Assembly (NCBI RefSeq): GCF_015706575.1
Contig: NW_024037068.1
Coordinates: forward strand, 992,001 to 1,056,000
From: Patiria miniata
Taxonomy: Eukaryota; Echinodermata; Asteroidea; Valvatida; Asterinidae
Reading direction: 5' to 3'
DNA: 64,000 nucleotides
Shown here: positions 55,820-64,000 of the stretch, piece by piece
Position numbering within the stretch: the first letter of the stretch is position 1
Layout of the letters: each line of letters begins with the position of its first letter
Notes under the pieces: generated by a model
The model's database searches: none
Seen by the model: the letters and a program-made list of their open reading frames with translations, nothing else
Told to the model about the DNA's origin: nothing
Program-made: the position numbers and the translations under genes

Positions 55820-58085
55820 ATGTAAATAAAGTTTATGCAAATAGGACAACCTAGTAGAAAAAAGGTTGCCCAATATTGTTTAATCCCATCTCAGGGCCCT
55901 TACGCTGATTTTTTTTTTAATTAATTTTTAAATCTTGTTTTTTTTAATGTTGTTGACGAGTATGGTGACCCACTCAACAAATGAATGATGGGAATCAACA
56001 GGAACTGCCAACAATTTTACATTCATTCAAATCTTAAAAGTTGCGTTCCCTGTGCTCTTCAACAATTTTTTTTTTCTATTAATAAATTTTCATCTTATTA
56101 TGTTTTATTTCAACCAATTAACCTCTTGTTTTCCCCTTTTTTTGGATGTCCGCCAAAAAGGTTTTGTTTTGCTAGAAAAACAGCAGTGCAGAAAATTAAT
56201 CTCTATTTCTTCACAATGAAATTTAACTGGTGGAAAAAACACACTTCTTTGAAACCTCGTTTTGTGGCATCCAGTCGCAACCTTTTTACTTGACCACTAC
56301 CAGTAGGTCCTGCGATGGGATTAAGTGGTACGATTGAGTCAGGTTTTGTCGGCTCAATTACAAATTGAAGGGTATGTCTTGCAAGTTATGATGACAATAT
56401 ATGAAGGGATTGTCTTGCTAGTTACAATGTATGATGACAAGATCAGATGTGATGTCTTGGATCATGTAGAAGGGAAACAGCTACAGGGGTCTATTTGATG
56501 GTAGCGTCAGTTTCTTGCAAGCTGTTCTCCTTCGTGTTGTAATTTTGTTAGGCAGCCTGCTATGGAATTAATAGATTCCCTTGAAGACAGAACAAGTCTT
56601 CAAGATGGAACTTTGTTGTACATGTGTATTTCTGATAGCAGACTCCCCGTGAATTTTTCTCACGGGGAAATGCTTCTCGATAGGCTTTGGTGACTCTGAA
56701 TAAAAACAAACAGACTACTTGTACTACTCTTTGGAAGTAATTTAGGGAGTTAATCCATCCTTGTAATGATCATGTTTTATTGAGGCAATAACCAGTATAT
56801 ATTAGTGGATTTGATTGAACTTCCCCCTCCCCCTATTTTCCCGATATTGTTTTTGCTGTGGATATGTGGTGTGGTTTTGGAACAGAGTTCTGACTCGCGG
56901 GGCAGAATATAAATTAATGCCCTCCCGCACTCCCCTCCAATTTGGAGTTACCCAAGCCTACAAATGTATATATTCTTTTCTCAATGTACGGTACTTTTTA
57001 GCAAATAGTAAATGACAATCAGTTTGAGCAGTTGTAGGTACTTGCTGTACAAAACTTGGATGCGAAAAATATGGGAATGGTTGGTAAAATGGTGGAATGA
57101 AGTTTGATCCTCTTTAGTAGATAATGAGTTATTGTTTTTTCGGCGAAGATCGTTGTGTTTGTGAATGTTAAGAATTACTGGTGTTGGGGTACAAAATAAA
57201 TGCTGAAATTGCCAGATACAAATTCACTTTATGTACTCCGTAATTTCGTGGATATTTTTGTGTTCTGTCTTGCTTATCTGTCTAGCCCTTGCAGTTCTCA
57301 AGTTAAAATTGTGGAAGTGTAAAAACAGGTTTTATTAACCCATTTTTGTCAATAAATCGATTATTTTTTGCCCCAAATTGTCCAAATAATATGTGTCAGA
57401 GTATTAAGAAAAGTTCCTTTTGCATCAACTAGCCTTTCTCTACATTGTTTGGGAAATTGACACTTTTTGCCCACATTTACCAAAACTGAACTTTTACTTT
57501 TTTAACTTTTCAGCCAAAAAAAATTATTTGCTTGAAAAAAGCAGGGCAAGTGCTTAAAAGGCTCTATAAAGACACAAGTCTATCTCGCCAGGGAAAGATT
57601 CCCATATCTGGCCATCAGTTTGCACCCTGTGCACAAACCCTACGAGACTGGTCTGAAAAAAATGTTTTCCAAGTAAATACTTCAATATTTTCTCTGCTAA
57701 ATTTGACTTTTTTTTAGGACATATCACTTTCTGATGGCTGTCTTGGGTCTCAGGGCCCTGATGGCCATATACATGTATATGGGACAGAATCTTTTCCAGG
57801 CCAGATTTGCTATTTAAAACCAAAATTGCGTTGAAAATGTGGGGGAAGTTATATTTTTTTTCGAAGTAAATGGATTATTTTTGAAAAAAAAAGGTGTCTG
57901 ATGACTATTACATTTATACAGGCCTCTGCATTGTTTGGGAAAAAATTTCAATTTCTGGCAGAAGTTTTGATATTGAAAAATGTTACAGAATAATGTTGAT
58001 GACACAAGACAAATTAACAGAAAGTAAAAGAGGGTATTTTAAGGTTTAAATCGATGTATGCTTTGATCATCTGCGAGACTTCTGA
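55820..58085. other. Downstream flank of gene C, no further gene seen
   Basis: Collinear with 37320-41020 downstream of gene B. Short frames only. Confidence 0.55.
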
Positions 58086-58300
58086 GTTTAAAATTTAATT
58101 GGGGGATTTTATCATTGGTGCCGTAGGCTACATGGTGTGCACCCGTACCCGGTACCGGGCCGTAAAAACAAAAATAGCGGGTCAAATCCTGATGCACAGC
58201 GCCCTCTAATAATAAAAGTAGTCAGATCCCCTTCTTGGGAATTGATCACTGCGGTTTATTGCGTATGTCTACAGGGAATCCAACACACTTACAATCGTTA

Positions 58301-58328
58301 CGCGCGGAAAATATAATTTCCCGCGAAA
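58301..58328. promoter_or_regulatory. E2F-type sites upstream of LIG1
   Basis: TTTCCCGCGAAA at 58317-58328 is a textbook palindromic E2F site. GCGCGGAAAA at 58302-58311 is an E2F-like site in the reverse direction. They lie about 285-310 bp upstream of the LIG1 start codon, which fits S-phase control as known for replication genes. Confidence 0.7.
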
Positions 58329-58612
58329 GTTAGCGAGTGATTGTCAACAACACAAGTACACCGTACACGTCCTTTAGTGGTAGGCCTGTTTGTATCTGAA
58401 TGAATGGTGCACTTATCATCGGCAGCAGGGGATTTGTTTTCAAGCGGAGGGTTTGTGATATATTCGTCCGGCTTCAGACGCATCTATCGCAGTACAGAAG
58501 TACACGTTTCGCGGTACAATCGCAGTGGCCTTGCAGCTGCAGACGACGAAGTCTAACTGAAATTGAAGCGAGTTCGTTTGTTTTCCGGAACGCTCCTATC
58601 CTCACGTTTAAC

Positions 58613-58632
58613 ATGGCTCAGCGATCGATAAT
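58613..58632 (+). CDS. LIG1: LIG1 coding exon 1
   Basis: ATGGCTCAGCGATCGATAAT then donor gtaaga. Encodes MAQRSI plus two bases of Met7, so intron 1 splits the PCNA box. Confidence 0.88.
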
Positions 58633-61600
58633 GTAAGAAATGGCATATGAATTAATATGATATCTGTTTTCACATTGCCACACTTGATACAATTCATTTT
58701 AATAAACAATTTAATTTACATGATTTGAATCCTGTTTTACGTAACCTATCAAAAATCATGCCTGTACTGGGGCTGGGCCAAGTTTTACCTGGCTAAGTAA
58801 GATAACACATGTAAGACTGCTGGTGTACCTATGCAAAGGTTGAAATGGACTAGACTTTGTGCAGAGCTTTGTGTGGAAAGAGATGGTGGCTACGTTGAAG
58901 GCATTGGAACATGAGCATGATGAGGGGTTAATGTCAATTAAAACTTAAAAGCACTTACTAAGATACTTATGTTAAATCATTGTGTCATAATTCAATTAAT
59001 TGGACATGTTGAATAAATTGTTAAAAAACAAAGGATGTCTTCTTTCTAGTTTAAATAAGGCAGTGTATATTTTGCCGGAGACGGCAATTACCTTTAGTAA
59101 ACGTTAGTTTGCCGGATATGCACTGAACATGCGCAGTTACTGTTTTTTTGTACATTTTCCGGTGACAAGTTTTAGTCTGGCTCCATGCCAACATTATCGT
59201 TGTTACCTCGTATTCACAAGATGGGATTCAGACCATTTTATAATTTCGGACTTTATTTCCCTTTTAAAAAAAATCCTCCAGAGCCACAAATCTGAAAAAG
59301 AAAATGTAATACTCTGCAAAAACTGTTTGAGACATGTCAAAATAATAAAAGAAGAATATTCTTATTTATTTGGGGATGAGAAATTTTTTTTTTAAATGTG
59401 GTGCGGTCGGAATCGAACGCGAGTCATCCCGCTTACTAGAGCCTTTGCTTAACCATTACATTTACACCAAACGTGCTACACAACTTTTGGTGGGAATTTA
59501 ATACATGTTATAATTCAGCCCTATTTTAAAGAGTACAGCGCCCTCTGTTGATATGGATTGCCGCCGGCAAACCTTTAGTAATCGTTAGTTTGCCGTCATT
59601 ACCTCCGGCAAAACATCCACTACCTTTAAATAAAGCCATTCCACATGCCCAGAATACCAGTTACCCTTTTGCACAAACTTGGCCCAGTGTAGGTTTTGAC
59701 CCTTGACAATGACAGAATAACAATGAATGCTCAGTCATCTGTGGCCACAGACACACAATCAAGATATCATTGGAAAGAGGACACATTGGCATTGCACATG
59801 ATCTTTAACTTATTAAAGAATAATTATTAGATTTTTTATACATTTTGTACCATTTTGTTTCCCTTTTATGATACACCCTGTCTTTGCCTACATTTAAATG
59901 TGCGCATGTGCAGCTCTACATATGTGCCAACACAAGAGTGGCTCTATGGCCGATTAAAGAAAGGCTCGGTATAAATAACATTTACAAACAGAAAATTGGT
60001 GTGGCTGTCTGGGTCTTCATCAGTAATACTTCAGCTATCCTACTAGGGTACACAATCAATACTTCCAAATTTTATTTGTTCTTCATTTTTCTCAGGTCGT
60101 TTTTTAGTCCGAAGCGGCAGATTGGAACAACTGACAAGGCAGCCTCCACTGGAAAAACAAAGTGAGCGGAAAAATATATGCAGTTATATATATATAGCAA
60201 GAGAGAGATTTTACACTGCCTGAAAAATAAACTTACAAATGTTTTGTTACTTTGAAAACTGTTAATAATCTATACACCAGTTTTGGTTGGGTTACATTAA
60301 TCAGTGAAAAAGTATGCCACCAAGTTGTCATTGGTAGCTCCATGTGTGGTGTAAGGCCTACCATACGGTACCCTAAAACATATAACAGGCATGCAACTTT
60401 TCATCGGATCTGCTGATTTCCACGTTTTTTTTACTTCTCATGAATGCCATTACAAATTGATGAAAAACACTGTACGGAGTCTTGTGTGCTTTTGAATTTC
60501 CTCGTTTTTTTTCTTCTAAATTCCCAGTTGCATGCCTTTTATTAGGACCATTCATTTCAAGAAAATAGGTCTGAGAACTACATATGACATTATAAGAACT
60601 TGTGGGATGTCTGTTTGCAGGTACTTTTTGAGCTAGGAATAGAACATGAATTTCAGTTTCATTGTGGTCAAAAGAAAGGGAGTTTTAACATCATAACGGC
60701 ATTGATTTTCTATCATCCATCAAAGGGATGACAGATCTCCTCTGAAAGTGAAGAACGGCACAAGCCTAGAATCGCCAGTTCAGCAAACGCACAAGAAGTC
60801 GCGCCGCATCCTTGACAGCGATGAAGAAGACAGCAGTGAGAACGTGGGCGGGACCTCGCCCACCAAGACCCCACCCAGAAAGACCACACCCGCAAAGACC
60901 ACACCCGCTAAGTCCACACCAATGGAGGACGCGCCCGTGGAAGACACGCCCAAAAGAAAGGTCAGCAAACTATGGAAACTTCATTAGTACAGCATCTGTG
61001 CATTCTCATTACAAGCTTCACAATTTATCTGGAAGTTGGACTTCCAAATCCCACCTGGTCAATCAGCAGATCAGCATTTCTGAGATATGGTGGACTCATT
61101 AGGTTGCTTTTTGGAATGAGTGAAAATCTTTTGTATTTAGGTCAAAAAAAGAAATAGTTCTGCTTCCGGTTTCCCTACCTACCCTATTCTGAGAGCCCCT
61201 ACCCTATTTTTTTATATGGGAAAAATGAGGAAAAAACACCAAAAGCCATCAATTTCTACCTTTTGCCCTTGACTACAAGCGGACGCCTCCATGTGATCGT
61301 ACACAAAAAAAATGGGGAAAAAAATCCCTACCTACCTACCTACCCTATTTTCAAATGCCATGTAATTGAAAGCAGATGTATTTTTTTTGGGCCTTACCCA
61401 CATTCATTACATGTAGCTCCAAATTTTCCCTTCCAAATATGTCTGTCATATCCCAAAAATGTAATTGTCTCCGTTCAACCCAAAGGTGATTAAGAGAGAA
61501 CCCAGTCTCCCCATTCCCATTTGTTTTGTGTTCTTGGGCTAGACACTTTACTACAATTGCCTCACTCCATCCAGAAGTATGAATGAGTAAATTCTTTTGT

Positions 61601-64000
61601 ATTTACCCACATTCATTAACTCTAAATTGTTCCCTCCTATTATTTCTGTCATATCTCAAAAAGGTTAACTTTCTTTGTCCAACCCAAATGTTATGAAGAG
61701 AGAACCCAGTTACCACATTTCCGATTGTTTTGTGTTCTTGGGCAAGACACTTTACTACAATTGCCTCTCTCCGTCCAGAAGTATGAATGAGTAACCGTGA
61801 GGGTAGAGACCAGAGTGCGCTGAGCTTGAGGTGCTGCAGAAAACTGGTCTCATGGCATCATGAGCAGGATAATTACATGTAGTTGTGAAGTGCCTTGAGT
61901 TATAAAGCACAGCATAAGAGCCACAATCTATTGGTATGTGTTCAAATGGCAAAACTGCTTGACAATTATTACGAGAATGGCGGAAGGTTCTTGTTGAAGC
62001 ATTCAGCATTTAATTTTACGACATGAAATAATTGACCTTGTTTTATCCTTTTTTTATCAGCAGGCCACAACTGCTGAGCAGATGACCTCTGACCCAGTGC
62101 CACCATCACCCGTGACCCCCTCACAACCCATACCAACAGCCTCACCGATGTCCACACCAGGCAGTATTCCTCTCAGAAAAACTGGTACGCAATCTTGGTT
62201 TGTACCATCCGGATGATTGGGGCCAAATTTCACGACTCTGTTAACCACAGCTTTCCGCACTTTCGATCACCATTCTGTGCTTAACGCGATAAAAAAATGA
62301 GCTGACCCAGTAAGCAAAATGGACCACACTTTTTAGTTCATTGCCTGCACGGGGACCCATCATTTGTCAAGAAAAAGGTGAACAAGCCCAACATTTACAG
62401 ATAACTTTTTCATGTTGTAATATTGTTTTAGCAAATAAACTAGTTTGTTTTACAGGCATGCAACTTTTCCTCGGATCAGCTGATTTCCTCTTTTTTCACT
62501 TCCAATGTTTGCCATTGAAAATTGAAAAACAGTGAACAACGTCTTGGAAATATTTGAATTTCCTCTTTTTTGTGACTTCCCAGTTGCATGCCTGTGTTTT
62601 AGCACACTCAAGTATCTTGATGCATAACGTTTCACAAATAAAGTATTAGTGATGAGCTGTGCACTTATAAAGGTGGATAATTCTGTTTTGTCATTTCTAT
62701 AATTAACCCATTATTAAATGTGATACATTAGTGACCCCAAAAAAGTTGTGCAAGCAGACATCTTTAAATTTCTCAAAAAGTAGCCAACATCAGCATTTCA
62801 TGTTGATGGAGCATATTGTTTGTACTCCTGTGTATAATCACAGCAAAAAGTTGGTGAAAATGCATTCACACAAACCAGAGACACAACAGATAATAAATGG
62901 CAATGTGTTTTTCACCCGTTCCAATGTGATTTGCACAGTTAATGAAAAGACCCATTGCAGCGTGCCGGTTGAGCGATTTCCAATGCAGTGTATAATTCCC
63001 ATTGGAATGGTTGAAAAACACATATCCTTTTTTAATCTGTTACAGCTCTGGTTTGCATGAGAGGGTTTCCATGACATTTTCACTGATTATGCACAAGAGC
63101 ATAATTAATGTGCTCCATCGAAATGAAATACTTGTGTCAGGTACTTTTTGAGAAATTTAACAATATCTGCTTGCACAACTTTTTTTGGTTACCCTGGCCT
63201 GTAGTACATTGTGTTTATTCCTTGAATCAATAAAGCCATAGAGAGCTGGGTTGGTTGGGGCAGTAGAGGGAGTAACAGACAGGGCGGTTTAGGGCGGTCA
63301 AGGAACCAATGGAACAGGGAAATCAACAGCAGGGAATTTGTACAAACATAATTTTGACAAAGATATTGCATTGTTTGTTTGTGAGCAGCGAGGAAACACA
63401 TGCGAAAGAGGAAAGCAGAGGAACAGAAAGAGGAGGAGGGAAAGGATATTGCCACGCCCATCAAGGGGGAATCGGAATCTAAAAAGATCAAGACGGAGAA
63501 GTCGTTGACCCCAGTAAAGGCATCAAGTGTAAGGAACAGAGTATTTATTTTGCTTTAAGTTTCCTTGTAAAAAATACAAGAATACAACTGTTAATTTCAA
63601 GTGGCTGTTTTCAGTGATTAATTGGAGTAAAATTTAGCATTTTTAATGTGGTTTATCCTTTGAGAAAATGCTTTTTTTTTTAAATATTAAGTGATTAACA
63701 AAATCTGCCCCTTCTTGAAAGGAAACTTTGTGAAAAAAAAAATGTATTGAGAAAAGAGCTCTTGTCAAAATACTGTTTGCCTTATATATGAGGTCTATTT
63801 TGGTCAAATTACCGGTATATTTTGCGTAGCCCCACAACATTTGACAGGTTACAAACAATCCACTTGAAAATGAAAAGTCGAAAAATAACCAGGTAATTCC
63901 TTGTCATTTCCCAGCATTAAATTGAGGGATTTTTTTTAATTACAGAAAGCAGCTGAAAGCAGCACAGAAATTGATTCACCCGTGTCAAAGGTCAAAGACG
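58613..64000 (+). CDS. LIG1: DNA ligase I, N-terminal part (first six coding exons; continues beyond the window)
   Basis: Exons 58613-58632, 60096-60161, 60726-60960, 62061-62184, 63389-63528 and 63946 to the edge give about 213 residues in one frame. The N-terminus MAQRSIMSFFSPKRQ is nearly the human LIG1 start (MQRSIMSFFHPKK) and is a PCNA-interacting box (Qxx(I/L/M)xxFF) that brings the ligase to replication foci. The rest is the disordered, charged regulatory region typical of LIG1: SPxK/TPxK sites open to cyclin-dependent kinases (SPLK, SPTK, TPPR), a CK2-type acidic patch (DSDEEDSSE), TTPAK-type repeats, and a basic nuclear-localisation-like RKHMRKRKAEEQKEEE. The catalytic adenylation domain (motif KYDG) lies outside the window. 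The enzyme joins Okazaki fragments and seals excision-repair nicks using ATP. Confidence 0.92.
59070..59613. mobile_element. TIR-flanked element with CCTTTAGTAA.CGTTAGTTTG ends
   Basis: Ends TTTTGCCGGAG and CTCCGGCAAAA are exact inverses. Just inside both ends the sequence acctttagtaa(a/t)cgttag and ttgccg recur in the same direction, so the termini mix inverted and direct repeats. A tRNA-like segment lies at 59398-59476. The 88-codon frame 59129-59395 has no known family; its CKNCLRHVK is too little to call. No clear target duplication. Confidence 0.55.
59398..59476 (-). repeat. tRNA-like / SINE-head remnant
   Basis: On the minus strand an A-box-like tgtaatggttaagc and a B-box-like gcgttcgattccgac stand about 30 bp apart, as in tRNA genes. 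The T and acceptor stems do not pair properly, so this is a tRNA-derived remnant and not a working tRNA. Confidence 0.4.
60096..60161 (+). CDS. LIG1: LIG1 coding exon 2
   Basis: Acceptor tttttctcag, donor caaa|gtgagc, phase 2 at both ends. Encodes (M)SFFSPKRQIGTTDKAASTG then KT. Confidence 0.88.
60386..60537. mobile_element. Small MITE with AGGCATGCAACT ends, copy 1
   Basis: Inverted ends AGGCATGCAACT and AGTTGCATGCCT, about 150 bp, inside LIG1 intron 2. A second copy is at 62453-62594. Confidence 0.75.
60726..60960 (+). CDS. LIG1: LIG1 coding exon 3
   Basis: Acceptor ccatcaaag, donor gaaag|gtcagc. Encodes DDRSPLKVKNGTSLESPVQQ, KKSRRILDSDEEDSSENVGG and then three to four Pro/Thr/Lys repeats (TPPRKTTPAKTTPAKSTP). 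The tandem TTPAK units may vary in number. Confidence 0.88.
61390..61800. repeat. Tandem duplication of about 190 bp in LIG1 intron 3
   Basis: ttgttttgtgttcttggg, gacactttactacaattgcc and ccagaagtatgaatgagtaa each occur twice (61521-61591 and 61724-61794). The following tgaagtgccttgagttataa resembles the tail of a SINE or LINE. Confidence 0.7.
62061..62184 (+). CDS. LIG1: LIG1 coding exon 4
   Basis: The acceptor is a tandem one, atcag|cag|gcc, so a Gln may be in or out (NAGNAG). Donor actg|gtacgc. Encodes (Q)ATTAEQMTSDPVPPSPVTP and on to GSIPLRKT; Pro/Ser/Thr-rich. Confidence 0.85.
62453..62594. mobile_element. Small MITE with AGGCATGCAACT ends, copy 2
   Basis: CAGGCATGCAACT and AGTTGCATGCCTG ends with a 7-bp duplication TGTTTTA (62446-62452, 62595-62601). 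Lies in LIG1 intron 4. Same family as 60386-60537. Confidence 0.8.
63389..63528 (+). CDS. LIG1: LIG1 coding exon 5
   Basis: Acceptor gtgagcag, donor agt|gtaagg. Encodes ARKHMRKRKAEEQKEEEGKD and on to SLTPVKASS; basic then acidic, like the AKRKKEEEEEE stretch of human LIG1. Confidence 0.87.
63946..64000 (+). CDS. LIG1: LIG1 coding exon 6 (partial, runs off the window)
   Basis: Acceptor ttaattacag, phase 0. Encodes KAAESSTEIDSPVSKVKD; no donor before the edge. Confidence 0.8.

Larger units (their letters stand above)
47217..58085. repeat. Segmental duplication, C block (partner 26437-41050)
   Basis: Collinear with the B block from about 300 bp upstream of the gene C start codon to about 58080 (cgatgtatg.cttgatca.ctgcgagact, also at 40997). 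It ends just before the LIG1 promoter, so LIG1 marks the edge of the duplicated array. Confidence 0.85.
58633..60095 (+). other. LIG1 intron 1
   Basis: 1.46 kb holding the TIR-flanked segment 59070-59613. Otherwise no feature seen. Confidence 0.7.

Noticed and set aside
59129-59395. 88-codon frame in LIG1 intron 1 as a gene
   Set aside because: Lies inside a repeat-bounded element, lacks a recognisable domain and overlaps the tRNA-like remnant.

Overview
The window is nuclear DNA of an animal. It is intron-rich, AT-rich between genes, and packed with short non-autonomous transposons. Frequent ACATGTAC-type and AGGCCTA-type words, long G/C homopolymers in small mobile elements, a foldback element like the TU elements described from sea urchin, and a DIRS retrotransposon all fit a marine deuterostome. 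An echinoderm is my best guess and amphioxus the main alternative. Species cannot be fixed from sequence alone.

Host genes, all on the + strand: (1) a tandem cluster of three small type I membrane receptor genes, called A, B and C here. They have one short cysteine-rich domain (CRD) resembling Fn14 (TNFRSF12A) and BCMA/TACI, a Thr-rich stalk, one transmembrane segment and a short tail. A (about 6.2-10.6 kb) has no identified 5' exons and two possible last exons. B (26736-36353) and C (47514-54320) are complete six-exon models of 233 and 205 residues in which every internal splice is phase 1. The tails of B and C carry TRAF-binding-type motifs (PTQET in B, PPEET in C). (2) From 58613 to the right edge lie the first six coding exons of DNA ligase I (LIG1). 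They start with a PCNA-binding box almost identical to that of vertebrate LIG1, behind an E2F-type site.

Layout: 0-1.07 kb tandem/inverted repeat with many AGGTCA half-sites; 1.1-6.2 kb no gene seen; 6.2-10.6 kb gene A; 10.6-20.6 kb repeats, including a 1.08-kb long-TIR element with a 9-bp target duplication; 20.6-21.2 kb 124-bp satellite; 21.305-26.320 kb a whole-looking DIRS element; 26.4-41 kb gene B and flanks; 41-45.2 kb a paralogous copy of the 11.8-15.7 kb region; 45.66-47.2 kb a hAT-like element followed by a foldback element; 47.2-58.1 kb gene C and flanks, a diverged duplicate of the B block; 58.1-64 kb LIG1.

The B and C blocks serve as each other's empty sites. By that comparison a solo LTR and an 84-bp snap-back element in B, and a hAT-like element in C, all arrived after the duplication.
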